Virus record (IMG/VR): IMGVR_UViG_3300032401_000002 | Coordinates: 86,168 to 150,167 of that record | DNA length: 64,000 nt | Strand: one strand, 5' to 3' | Origin: a virus | Part shown: piece after piece, positions 8,450 to 16,840 of the stretch | Position numbering within the stretch: the first letter of the stretch is position 1 | Layout: each line of letters starts with the position of its first letter | Notes under the pieces: model-generated | Seen by the model: only the letters and a program-made list of their open reading frames with translations | Told to the model about the DNA's origin: nothing | Databases searched by the model: none | Made by a program: the position numbers and the translations under genes

Positions 8450-8869
8450 ATGAGACATATCAAGACACAAATCGCGATTGTCGTCCTGGCAATCGCTGTG
8501 ACACTCACCGGGACAGCACACGCAACACAAGCCACACCATCTGTTACGAAGCAGACGTGGCAATGGCAATACAAGGTATGGATGCCCCAGCACTGGCAGA
8601 ATCTTGCTCAGTGTGAAGAGCATCTCGACTGGCACCACTCAGGGGGAGATTACGAAGGAGCTTTCGCCTTTGCACGAACTACATGGGATGCCTTTAAGTA
8701 CAATGGGTACCCTAGCTCTGCTGCCAACGCAACACCATGGCAACAGTACCGTGTAGCCCGCAGGATTGCCGCCCACTATCACTCAATCGCTGGATCGTGG
8801 GGCTGCTGGAGAGGCCCGCAACATGCCTGGGTCAGGAATGGGTTACCTGAACATGGCACATGGAAGTAA
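8450..8869 (+). CDS. Secreted Rpf-like/transglycosylase-like protein
   Basis: The 139-residue protein starts with a signal peptide (basic MRHIKTQ, a hydrophobic run to about residue 20, likely cleavage after AHA at 23-25). The mature part matches the actinobacterial Rpf/transglycosylase-like fold. W49-x-x-L-A-x-C55-E56 carries the catalytic Glu, followed by GGDYEGAFAFARTTWDAF and the domain-ending GSWGCWRG. Such domains cleave the peptidoglycan glycan strand. The plus-strand cassette lies amid minus-strand virion genes and ends in a terminator at 8873, so it is expressed separately. It may aid lysis, wall remodelling or host resuscitation. Confidence 0.8.
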   Translation: MRHIKTQIAIVVLAIAVTLTGTAHATQATPSVTKQTWQWQYKVWMPQHWQNLAQCEEHLDWHHSGGDYEGAFAFARTTWDAFKYNGYPSSAANATPWQQYRVARRIAAHYHSIAGSWGCWRGPQHAWVRNGLPEHGTWK

Positions 8870-8872
8870 ACT

Positions 8873-8894
8873 GAGGGGGCCAATCGGCCCCCTC
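8873..8894. terminator. Bidirectional hairpin terminator
   Basis: GAGGGGGCC-AATC-GGCCCCCTC is a perfect 9-bp stem with a 4-base loop. It lies between the convergent ends of the Rpf-like gene (8869) and a minus-strand gene (8897), with TTCT following on the plus strand. Confidence 0.75.
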
Positions 8895-8896
8895 TT

Positions 8897-9094
8897 CTAC
8901 GCCGAGCGCTTAACCATCCACTCTTTCTTGTCGTGTACGTACACGATGTTGTCGGGGTATTCGACCTCGCTCATGGTCGATAGATCCTCGGGTGGTAGAT
9001 CAAACCCACCTAGTTCTCCGGGTCGCCCCCAGAGATCGACGGACAGCTTGTCTAGCTGGCGCATCTTCCACCAGAGACGGAGACGAGTGATCAT
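8897..9094 (-). CDS. Small virion-operon protein
   Basis: The 65-residue basic protein (ITRLRLWWKMRQLDKLSVD at the N-terminus) starts with an ATG that overlaps the stop of 9091-9666 by 4 bases. That is a translational coupling typical of this phage and supports a real gene. No family is recognised. It is the last gene before the bidirectional terminator. Confidence 0.55.
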   Translation of the reverse strand: MITRLRLWWKMRQLDKLSVDLWGRPGELGGFDLPPEDLSTMSEVEYPDNIVYVHDKKEWMVKRSA

Positions 9095-9666
9095 CCGCTG
9101 ACGCGCTCGACTGTGACCGAACGGTCAAAGTTGACGCCCTCGGGCATGGCCGGGTTCGGCTTGTCAACGTTCTCCTGGCCGTGTCGGAGCGTCTCATGAA
9201 GAGCCTCGTCTGATCCGGGCACGTCGGCGAAGACCTGGCCACTCGTGCGGACGTTGCGGTCTTCAGGGGCACGCTGACCCTTGCCGTCCCAGTCGTCTGC
9301 GGTCTGGATCACGGTGTCAGCCTCGGTGTAGACCTTGGGTGCATCCGTGCGACCCAGGTACCCAACGGGCTGGTACTGGAGGGCACGAGCTTCAGTAACC
9401 GTGATGATCTCGAAGAGACTACCCACGCCACGGATGAAGGCGTAGTCCTCCTGGAGCGCAACCGGAATCGACTCCGTGTCACCCTGCTGACCACGCGGAG
9501 CTAGCTGGACGCGGTACGGGTCTTTGTTGTTTCCGAGACGGAAGTGGACAGGCATCTGGCGAAGATTCCTGATGATCTTCGGGCCTGCCTTGGGGCGCGT
9601 AGCGCGCGGCTTGGGTGCTGCCTTGGGTGCTGCCTTGGGTGCTGCTGCCTTACGGGGTGTTGCCAT
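9091..9666 (-). CDS. Structural-region protein with Ala/Lys/Pro tail
   Basis: The 191-residue protein opens with a low-complexity, highly basic A/K/P segment (about residues 2-30, three KAAP-like repeats). A compact beta-rich domain (FRLGNNKDPYRVQLAPRG) and an acidic C-terminal half follow. The start ATG at 9666 has GGAGGTCG upstream. It lies between capsid and connector genes once the inserted NAD operon is ignored, so a head-associated role is plausible. No motif identifies it. Confidence 0.55.
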   Translation of the reverse strand: MATPRKAAAPKAAPKAAPKPRATRPKAGPKIIRNLRQMPVHFRLGNNKDPYRVQLAPRGQQGDTESIPVALQEDYAFIRGVGSLFEIITVTEARALQYQPVGYLGRTDAPKVYTEADTVIQTADDWDGKGQRAPEDRNVRTSGQVFADVPGSDEALHETLRHGQENVDKPNPAMPEGVNFDRSVTVERVSG

Positions 9667-9787
9667 TCTAATTCGACCTCCTCAGGTCTATCTCGTCCGA
9701 TCCCCGGTAATGGGGCGGGCCGTTGATACTCTATTCGGTCATTACACGGGAGTAGTTAAGAGATAGAGAGTAGCCTTGTACCAAGAG

Positions 9788-9796
9788 TGCTACACT
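9788..9796 (+). promoter_or_regulatory. Extended -10 promoter of the NAD operon
   Basis: TGC-TACACT is an extended -10 element of the same form as at 7846 and 30800. It lies about 50 bases before the ATG at 9846. This leaves a leader of about 40 bases containing a hairpin and a strong ribosome site, so this operon is not leaderless. Confidence 0.55.
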
Positions 9797-9811
9797 TGGA
9801 CATATCACTAG

Positions 9812-9840
9812 AGGCCCATGGAGGGCCTTGAAGGAGGAGG
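9812..9840 (+). promoter_or_regulatory. Leader hairpin and ribosome binding site
   Basis: AGGCCC-ATGGA-GGGCCT (9812-9828) forms a 6-bp stem-loop. It is followed at once by AAGGAGGAGG (9831-9840), which sits 5 bases before the ATG at 9846. This fixes the start at 9846 rather than at the in-frame TTG at 9828, which lies inside the hairpin. Confidence 0.6.
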
Positions 9841-9845
9841 ACGTA

Positions 9846-10919
9846 ATGGATTACAAGCACGCTGTGTTCGTGGGCCGGTTTCAGCCGTTCCACATGGGAC
9901 ACCTAGAGGTCATCAGGCAGGGCCTACGCATTGCGGAGAACGTGATCGTCATCGTTGGATCGTCCAACGCTGCACCGTCTCCCAAGAACCCATTCACCTT
10001 TGAGGAGCGCCGTGGCATGATCATGGACTGCTTCACAGGCGAGATGAAGAATCGCGTCAAGGTGGTCGGGGTTCGCGACTACTACTACAACATCGACGCC
10101 TGGCTCATGGATGTTCAGGGCAAGGTCAACCAGTTCGCCAGAGAGGGCGACTCGATTGCGCTCCTGGGCCAGTTCAAGGACGCTTCATCGTACTACTTGA
10201 AGCTATTCCCGCAGTGGGATCACGAGCCAGTCGAGACTTCCATGATGGATGCCACCAAGGTGCGCCACCATCTCTTCAGCGGAGTCACAGACAGACGCGA
10301 CTGGGAAGGTAAGATCCCAGCCGAACAGCGCCACCCACTCGTAGGGGAGATCGACAAGCTCTTGCCTCTGAGCACCAAGGACTTCCTGAAGGGGTACGTT
10401 CACACCAAGGCGTATGCCGATCAGGTGCGAGAGTTCAAGTACGTTCAGGACTACAAGGCACAGTGGGCTGATGCCCCCTTCCCGCCCATGTTCGTCACCA
10501 CGGATGCGTGTGTCACCACAAGTGGCCACGTTCTCGTGGTCGAGCGCAAGACCAACCCCGGTAAGGGGTTGTTCGCACTACCTGGAGGGTTCCTCAAGCC
10601 GAATGAGTTCGTGCAAGACGGGATGCTCAGGGAACTGCGAGAGGAGACCGGGATCAGGGTTGACAAGCTGATCCTGGCATCCTCAATCGTAGACTCGAAG
10701 GTCTTCGATCACCCTGACCGTTCACTGCGGGGTCGCACGATCTCGCATGGCTTCCACATCAAGCTCAAGGACGGCAACCTGCCCGAAGTCAAAGGCAACG
10801 ACGATGCGGCACGCGCAATCTGGATGTCGCTCTGGGATGTGATCCAGAACGAAGACAAGTTCTTCGAGGATCACGCCCACATCATCAACTACTTCGTAGG
10901 CGCTCAGGGAGAGCGCTGA
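9846..10919 (+). CDS. nadM: Bifunctional NMN adenylyltransferase/Nudix hydrolase
   Basis: This 357-residue two-domain enzyme has an N-terminal nucleotidylyltransferase ([10 protein letters not shown] at 10-19, with the catalytic HxGH). It joins ATP and NMN to make NAD+. The ATP-binding [13 protein letters not shown] follows. The C-terminal half is a Nudix hydrolase with a complete box (G-x5-E-x7-REL-x-EE-x-G, about residues 247-269), which in this family hydrolyses ADP-ribose. The same fusion is known as NadM-Nudix in cyanobacteria, Francisella and several phages. The gene is followed 10 bases later by nadV, so both steps from nicotinamide to NAD+ are encoded together. The start is chosen by the strong ribosome site. 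Confidence 0.92.
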   Translation: MDYKHAVFVGRFQPFHMGHLEVIRQGLRIAENVIVIVGSSNAAPSPKNPFTFEERRGMIMDCFTGEMKNRVKVVGVRDYYYNIDAWLMDVQGKVNQFAREGDSIALLGQFKDASSYYLKLFPQWDHEPVETSMMDATKVRHHLFSGVTDRRDWEGKIPAEQRHPLVGEIDKLLPLSTKDFLKGYVHTKAYADQVREFKYVQDYKAQWADAPFPPMFVTTDACVTTSGHVLVVERKTNPGKGLFALPGGFLKPNEFVQDGMLRELREETGIRVDKLILASSIVDSKVFDHPDRSLRGRTISHGFHIKLKDGNLPEVKGNDDAARAIWMSLWDVIQNEDKFFEDHAHIINYFVGAQGER

Positions 10920-10929
10920 AAGGACAATC

Positions 10930-12318
10930 ATGAATGACAACATCATCCTTCTGTCCGACTCCTACAAGGTGTCGCACTGGAAGCAGTACCCGCCGAAGAC
11001 CACCAACGTCTACTCGTACTTCGAGTCTCGCGGGAGCGATGACTTCACCGAGACCACGTTCTTCGGCCTCCAATACATCATCCGCAAGCACCTTGCAGGC
11101 AAGCAGGTAACGGCTGCCAAGATCGACCAGGCTGAGGCCCTCTACGAGGCTCACTTCGGGTCGCCCGATCTCTTCAATCGCGCGGGGTGGGAGCGTATCC
11201 TCAACGAGTACGGGGGTCGATTGCCCGTTCGCATCAAGGCGGTTCCAGAAGGCACCAAGGTGCCCGTTGGCAACGTGCTGATGACCATCGAGAACACTGA
11301 CCCCGAATGCTTCTGGCTCACCAACTTCCTGGAGACACTTCTGTCTCAGGTGTGGTACCCGTCAACGGTTGCCACGGTGTCGGGCCAGGCTCGTAAGCAG
11401 ATCCTCGCGGCCCTGGAGAAGACCGGCGATCCGTCGTTGATCGACTTCAAGCTCCACGACTTCGGCTTCCGGGGCGTGTCCAGCGTCGAGTCGGCTGGGA
11501 TCGGTGGAGCGGCCCATCTACTCAACTTCCTAGGCACGGACACGGTTGCCGCCCTGACGTTCCTCCAGGACTACTACAGCGCAGGAATGGCGGGCTTCAG
11601 CGTCCCGGCTTCGGAGCACTCAACGATGACATCGTGGGGTCGAGAGAACGAGGCAGATGCCTACCGGAACATGATCGAGCAATACGGCGACTGCGGGATC
11701 TACTCCGTAGTGTCGGACTCCTACGATCTGTTCAAGGCCGTTAAGGACATCTGGGGCGACAAGCTCCGAGATGCTGTCCTGGCAGCACCGGGCACTCTGG
11801 TCGTCCGGCCAGACAGTGGCTTCCCGCCGCACATCGTGAACTACACCCTGGAACTGCTGGGTAAGCAGTTCGGCTACACCGTCAATGACAAGGGGTACAA
11901 GGTCTTGAACCCCAAGGTGCGTGTCATCCAGGGTGACGGTCTCAATCTCAAGATGATCGACAACATCCTGAAGACGATTGAGCACGAGAAGTGGAGCGCC
12001 GATAACGTGACCTTCGGGATGGGCGGTGGCCTGCTTCAGCAAGTCAACCGCGACACCATGAGGTTCGCATTCAAGTGCTCTTCAGCCATCGTGGATGGAG
12101 AAGAGCGGGATGTCTTCAAGCAGCCCGCTACCGATCAGGGCAAGGACTCCAAGCGTGGCCGGTTGGCGCTCGTCAAGAGAGACGATGAGTTCTTCACCGT
12201 GTCCGAAGAGGCAGCGAGTCGCTACGACTCGGGTAATCTCCTGGAGACCGTGTTCGAGAACGGCTGGGTCACTAGCGAGTGGAACCTCGACCAGATCCGC
12301 AAGCGTGCGCAGGTATAG
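10930..12318 (+). CDS. nadV: Nicotinamide phosphoribosyltransferase
   Basis: This 462-residue Nampt-family enzyme converts nicotinamide and PRPP to NMN, the rate-limiting salvage step. Hallmarks are SDSYKVSHWKQYPP at the N-terminus, YSYFESRG, HDFGFRGVSS (about 175-185), the active-site histidine in PASEHSTM (about 230), RPDSG (about 293) and a GMGGGLLQ phosphate-binding region. The length is that of the full family. It is co-transcribed with the NMN adenylyltransferase/Nudix gene and ends at two hairpins. Phage Nampt-NMNAT pairs have been shown to rebuild NAD+ after depletion by host defence NADases; that role is likely here but inferred. Confidence 0.93.
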   Translation: MNDNIILLSDSYKVSHWKQYPPKTTNVYSYFESRGSDDFTETTFFGLQYIIRKHLAGKQVTAAKIDQAEALYEAHFGSPDLFNRAGWERILNEYGGRLPVRIKAVPEGTKVPVGNVLMTIENTDPECFWLTNFLETLLSQVWYPSTVATVSGQARKQILAALEKTGDPSLIDFKLHDFGFRGVSSVESAGIGGAAHLLNFLGTDTVAALTFLQDYYSAGMAGFSVPASEHSTMTSWGRENEADAYRNMIEQYGDCGIYSVVSDSYDLFKAVKDIWGDKLRDAVLAAPGTLVVRPDSGFPPHIVNYTLELLGKQFGYTVNDKGYKVLNPKVRVIQGDGLNLKMIDNILKTIEHEKWSADNVTFGMGGGLLQQVNRDTMRFAFKCSSAIVDGEERDVFKQPATDQGKDSKRGRLALVKRDDEFFTVSEEAASRYDSGNLLETVFENGWVTSEWNLDQIRKRAQV

Positions 12319-12325
12319 ACGATAA

Positions 12326-12382
12326 CCCCGGAAACGGGGACAATCGTATACACAACGACAGAGGCCCCCTTCCGGGGGCCTC
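12326..12382. terminator. Double hairpin terminator
   Basis: CCCCG-GAAA-CGGGG (12326-12339) is followed by GAGGCCCCC-TTCC-GGGGGCCTC (12361-12382, 9-bp perfect stem). They lie between the end of nadV and the convergent end of the capsid gene. The second stem can serve both strands. Confidence 0.75.
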
Positions 12383-12412
12383 GTGTCGAGCGGTGTGCTT
12401 GGTCGATCAGGT

Positions 12413-13462
12413 CTAGCTGTAGAGGCCGCGATCTGCGATGTTGGTGACAACACCAGATGCTGCCCACGAGTCAGCCTTGAGGACTCGTGCGAGGCCGCGA
12501 GCGTTCAGGATCATCATCCCGACTAGCTCGTCCATGACCCAGCCCTTGTAGAACTGCTCCACAAGGTGGTTCTCCTCAACGTCGAGGCTGTACATGACCG
12601 GGAAGACGCCGACGTACTCTGGATCAGCGGAGAGGAAGACCTCGCCCTGCGGCACGATGACCGACTTCTGAACCTGGAACTCGCCGAACGACGTGATCTT
12701 CTCGCCTGCGAATACCTTGTCCTTGAAGCTCCAACCCGTGACGTTGATGTCCCAGGTGTAGAGGTCGCGGATGTCCTGCGGGTGAGCAAGGACACGAGAT
12801 GCCTCTAGCTGCTCGATCTCAACCATCGAGACCGCGCTGTAGAAGTCAACCGGCTCAAGCGGGTTCGATGCCCCGATGATGACGGTCTTCTCGCTCGTGT
12901 GGCCACCAGGGCCAGCCGAGATTCCGGTAGCGATACCGCCAGTCGGGGTCTGACCCGCTGCGCCGTAATCGCCGATTGCGCCTTCGAGAAGGAGGATGAG
13001 CTTGTAGTCTTCCTGCTTCTGGATGGCCTGCCGTGACTCGTCCTGCGCGTACTCGACCGCGTTCACTCGGAGGTAGTACAAGTCCTCCTTGCGGATGCGG
13101 GGGAAGGACGCGATGCGGAAGAGGTTCGGGAACGCCTGCTTACCTTCGAAGACCTGTAGCTTGACTTCAGAATCCGTAGCGTTCAGGATGTAAGCCTTAC
13201 CGAGGTCGTCTAGGATGTCATACGGCATGAGCGGGCCGCGCTCCAGGGTGTCCTCTAGGAGGACGTTGCGTACGATACCCTCGTATCGTAGGCGGATCTG
13301 GATCGGGCCGATCATTCCCTGGCCGAGGCGGTGCATACCGCTGGCCTTGTCAGCGAGGATCGTCGCGAGACGCTGCTGCTTCTCCTGCTTGGTCAGCTTC
13401 TTGAGCGAACCGAGCTTCTCGACGTAGTCGTCACTGTGCTTTGCTGTGCGTGCTGTAAGCAT
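12413..13462 (-). CDS. Major capsid protein
   Basis: The 349-residue protein fits an HK97-fold capsid subunit. It has a charged helical N-terminal arm of about 50 residues (KKLTKQEKQQRLATILADKAS), then a beta/alpha core with an E-loop-like region and a C-terminal axial-domain strand set (WVMDELVGMMILNARGLARV). It directly follows, in transcription order, a protease/scaffold gene and a decoration-like gene, the standard head cassette. The N-terminal arm may be trimmed by the protease. The call rests on size, fold features and order. Confidence 0.75.
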   Translation of the reverse strand: MLTARTAKHSDDYVEKLGSLKKLTKQEKQQRLATILADKASGMHRLGQGMIGPIQIRLRYEGIVRNVLLEDTLERGPLMPYDILDDLGKAYILNATDSEVKLQVFEGKQAFPNLFRIASFPRIRKEDLYYLRVNAVEYAQDESRQAIQKQEDYKLILLLEGAIGDYGAAGQTPTGGIATGISAGPGGHTSEKTVIIGASNPLEPVDFYSAVSMVEIEQLEASRVLAHPQDIRDLYTWDINVTGWSFKDKVFAGEKITSFGEFQVQKSVIVPQGEVFLSADPEYVGVFPVMYSLDVEENHLVEQFYKGWVMDELVGMMILNARGLARVLKADSWAASGVVTNIADRGLYS

Positions 13463-13504
13463 GTCTGTTATCTCTTTCTGAGAATCTTCAGTCAGGGCCG
13501 GGGC

Positions 13505-14050
13505 CTAGACGAGAAGCTCCACGATGACGGCGTTAGCTGACAGACGAGTCACTAGACGACCTACGTTGTTGATGACGTTTGCGCCCGCAGTGCCGACGAC
13601 CTGACCCTTAGCGTTGGACTTGAAGTAGACTTCGTTGGCTACCGCGCCATCCTCCGCTGCTGCCAGCGCAGAAAGACCCGTGTCATCGAAGGCCGGTGCG
13701 AGGATCTCGAAGACCCCACCCGCTCCGCGCCAAACACCAACGCGGTCGAAGTCGGTCGGAATGTCGGAAAGCTCTCCACCAACGAAGTTGGCGAACAGCC
13801 CAAACGGACGGTTGGAAGCTGCCGCAGCGGCCGAAACAGTTACAGCCTCTCCGACGAGCTTGTTTGCGACCTGTCCGGGAAGGATGGCCGACTTTGCACC
13901 CGTGATGGCAGTACCGCCCGAAAGCGCTCCTGCTGTACGGACGAAGGCGGAACTAAGCTGCACGTCGTACGGGTACGCCTGCGTCTGTCCATACAGAGCG
14001 CGGAGCGTGCGACGGTTGTACTTGTTCGCCAGGTTGGTTAGTCGTAGCAT
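13505..14050 (-). CDS. Probable capsid decoration protein
   Basis: The 181-residue Ala/Gly/Val-rich beta protein lies between the protease/scaffold gene and the major capsid gene, where head-stabilising (decoration) proteins are encoded. Features are a basic N-terminus (LANKYNRRTLRAL) followed by beta-type segments (VANKLVGEAVTVSAAAAAS; GVWRGAGGVFEILAP). The ribosome site AAAGGAAACC precedes the ATG at 14050. The function is inferred. Confidence 0.55.
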   Translation of the reverse strand: MLRLTNLANKYNRRTLRALYGQTQAYPYDVQLSSAFVRTAGALSGGTAITGAKSAILPGQVANKLVGEAVTVSAAAAASNRPFGLFANFVGGELSDIPTDFDRVGVWRGAGGVFEILAPAFDDTGLSALAAAEDGAVANEVYFKSNAKGQVVGTAGANVINNVGRLVTRLSANAVIVELLV

Positions 14051-14135
14051 GGTTTCTCTTGGTTTCCTTTGGGAGTTAGCCTGTTGAGGCTTTCTACATC
14101 TTCAGCCTAGGAACTGGCTTGGAATGTAGTGGGGC

Positions 14136-16832
14136 CTAGAAGATTGAGTCCTCGAACTCGTCTTCAACTGCGTGTGCGTCGATGTCGAACGAAGCAACCG
14201 GGCGGAAGCTCGGTACTCGTCCTGCTGTCGGTGCCTTCGTGCTCGTCGCCTTGCGGAGACCAGCGGTCTTGACCTTGGCGTACGCCTCGATCTGGGCGTC
14301 AAGCGCCTGAACCGGGGTGTCCTCTAGCTCGGACGCGCGGTCGAACTTCGCGTCAGAATCGAGGATGCCTAGCTCGACCTCAGTCTCTGCGACCTTGAGG
14401 GCCTTGTAGACCTGAGCCTTGGCGTTCGCTACTGCGACACCAATCGGGCCACCGACCTCGTTGGAGTTGTCGCCGCCAACAGGGTTAGCACCCTTGAGGC
14501 TACGGAACTCTTCACTGGAGTCGGTCTCGGTGGGGCCACCAACCTCTTCCTTCAGCGATCCGTCAAGCTGGACTCGCGTCGGGTCGTGATCGGGGAAGCC
14601 GTGGCCGGGAGAATCCCAGACGCCACTATCGTCAGCCGTCTTCTCCGTTGCGGAGACGGTGCTGAGCAACTCACCAGCATCACTCGTCACGGCATCCTGC
14701 TGACCAAGGCTATCGCCCTCGCCACCACTCCAGGTGTCCGTGTGGGGCGCGGTGAAGTCGCCCGTGTCCTTCTCTACGTTCTCGTTGTCGATGCCGCTCA
14801 GCGGATCTCCAGTGACAGCGCCCACGCCTTCTACGTCTACACGCTTGTCAGCCTGGACACCCTCACCATTAGCAGAGGCACCGTCAGCGATCTTTGTCTG
14901 TGCGGTCATGTTGTCCTTTCGGGTTTTACTTTCGACTGGAGCCTTCGAGTCCGTGATAACCTTCTTACCAATCGGCTTGTCTGACAACTGTCGTGTAACA
15001 GGAAGGATGGGCCGTTCCTGTGTCTTAATCCGTCCACCTTGGGCGGAAGTCTTCTCAACCTTTACAGTGGCCGTCTCTGCTACCTTTGATGTGGCAGGCA
15101 TAGCGCCGCCCGGCATGGGCTTGGGGCTACTCGGGTCGTTCGGGTTGGTCTGAATATCGTTGGGAGCGCCAGGCTGCTGGCCCTGTGCAGCCTGCTCAGC
15201 GTCCTGCTGATGCATCTGCTCATCGACCTCCTTGGCCTTCTCCAGGTCGGGATTGTCAAAGCCCTCGGGCGGCTCTTCGTAGTTGCAGACTTCGCAGACG
15301 CCGTCTTCCATATCGCTACCGCAGATCGGGCAAACCTGATCCTGACGAAGTGTGTCTACCTGATCGGGAGCAACCGTCATATCTGACTGCGGCTCGGGGT
15401 TACGGTCGGCTGTTACACCACGGCCACGCAAGATCTGCCGAATCTCATTTGCGTTCATGCCATACGAACGTGCGATGGCTTCCAAAGACTGGCCCTGTCG
15501 GTGAGCCGCCACAACGTCGTCATTCATGTTGGCCGTCTTGGCTGTTGAGCGATCCTCAAGACCAATCTGTTGTCCGGCTGCATCCCACTCTGCATCTGCT
15601 GCCTTCATAGCTGCATTGATTTCTGTCTGCTGCTCGGGGGAGAGCATGTTCCAGACGGACACGACCGAACCAGTCGAGCCTTCGCCCAGGAAGTCATTGC
15701 GATCTCCGGGGGTCTCAACGGTCGGGGTGCCATGCTCACCATAAGGGTCATGTCGATCTCCACCCATGGGAACAGCCTGCTTGTTCCGATCAAGATGGTC
15801 AACAAGCTCCCAGAGCTTCTGGTATGTGCCAGTGCTGATTCCACTGAGAGTCTCTGCGACCTCGTCGGGTGTGTAGTAGTCAAGACCTTCGGCGGGCGGG
15901 ATTGCTCCCTGTGCTCCGACGCCAGGTGCAACACCAGCGATGTTGTAGACCGGGACTAGATCTTCCTGCTGTGCTACCTGGACTCCGTACGGGGTCTGGA
16001 CGTGGTACTGAAGGATGCCACCATTGGCGGTGTAGTCCACGATCTTGCCGCTCTGGCCAGAGCCGGGGCCTCCACCGATCTGAACCTCTTCGCCAACGCG
16101 GAACTGCTGCGCGCCTTCTACCTGGACGGCAGACACGCGAGCGGCCTTCTTGATATCGCGCACGAGCGCGGTCTCATCGGCAGGATCGAAGACAAAGCTG
16201 ATCTCGAAGAAACCAATGTCGTAGCAGTCCTCATAGGACTTCTTGGCCACCTTCTGCCCACTCGGTGTGTGGAAGTCAAAGTATGCACCCTTGGACTGGA
16301 CGTGCTTGCAATATTGCTCGGGCGAGCGGGCTTCGTTACCGCAGTGTGAGCACTTGCTCAACTCTACGTTCGCACCCATGGACACGCCATCGATGTCGCC
16401 ATCTACGATAGCCTTGGCGAGCTTGGGGAACTTCTTGGCATCCACTTCGAGCAGAAGCTCGATCCAGGTTGCCGGAAGGTGATTGGCGGGAGCGGCCGAG
16501 TAGTACGGGTCGAGACTTGCTGTCTTCTCGTCCTCGATGTGCAGGGCTGCGTCCACGATGACACCACGCGCCCGCTTGGGGTCGCTGTTGTGGTGGTCTA
16601 CGAAGATCGGCTTGCCGATGAAGGTGCGCCAAGACTTCTCAAGCTCAGTGGCGGGCCATCCATCGTGGTTCTTGTTGACGCGCGATGAGATCGCTCGCAC
16701 GCGCACATAGACGTATCCGTCTTCAGTGCGATAGTCGTCGTACTCAGCGAACTTGGACAACGAAGCAGAGCGCTCCTTAGAGGGAGCGCTCTTGACTTCG
16801 AGGACTTCTAGCTTCGCGTACTTCTGGAACAC
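14136..16832 (-). CDS. Capsid maturation protease fused to scaffold
   Basis: An 898-residue protein. The N-terminal 220 residues resemble phage prohead proteases. A conserved His region (PIFVDHHNSD, H80/H81) and a Ser in GDIDGVSMGANVE (S151) are candidate catalytic residues, and a Cys-rich insertion (CSHCGN, C175) follows. The rest is disordered and acidic like a scaffold, with an HTH-like segment (about 439-475), a zinc ribbon (CPICG at 501, CEVC at 513) and several K-T-A sites (103, 432, 731 and near the end). The start is a GTG at 16832. The protease should cleave scaffold and capsid arms during head maturation. The fusion is unusually long. Confidence 0.7.
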   Translation of the reverse strand: MFQKYAKLEVLEVKSAPSKERSASLSKFAEYDDYRTEDGYVYVRVRAISSRVNKNHDGWPATELEKSWRTFIGKPIFVDHHNSDPKRARGVIVDAALHIEDEKTASLDPYYSAAPANHLPATWIELLLEVDAKKFPKLAKAIVDGDIDGVSMGANVELSKCSHCGNEARSPEQYCKHVQSKGAYFDFHTPSGQKVAKKSYEDCYDIGFFEISFVFDPADETALVRDIKKAARVSAVQVEGAQQFRVGEEVQIGGGPGSGQSGKIVDYTANGGILQYHVQTPYGVQVAQQEDLVPVYNIAGVAPGVGAQGAIPPAEGLDYYTPDEVAETLSGISTGTYQKLWELVDHLDRNKQAVPMGGDRHDPYGEHGTPTVETPGDRNDFLGEGSTGSVVSVWNMLSPEQQTEINAAMKAADAEWDAAGQQIGLEDRSTAKTANMNDDVVAAHRQGQSLEAIARSYGMNANEIRQILRGRGVTADRNPEPQSDMTVAPDQVDTLRQDQVCPICGSDMEDGVCEVCNYEEPPEGFDNPDLEKAKEVDEQMHQQDAEQAAQGQQPGAPNDIQTNPNDPSSPKPMPGGAMPATSKVAETATVKVEKTSAQGGRIKTQERPILPVTRQLSDKPIGKKVITDSKAPVESKTRKDNMTAQTKIADGASANGEGVQADKRVDVEGVGAVTGDPLSGIDNENVEKDTGDFTAPHTDTWSGGEGDSLGQQDAVTSDAGELLSTVSATEKTADDSGVWDSPGHGFPDHDPTRVQLDGSLKEEVGGPTETDSSEEFRSLKGANPVGGDNSNEVGGPIGVAVANAKAQVYKALKVAETEVELGILDSDAKFDRASELEDTPVQALDAQIEAYAKVKTAGLRKATSTKAPTAGRVPSFRPVASFDIDAHAVEDEFEDSIF

Positions 16833-16840
16833 TGCTGTCC

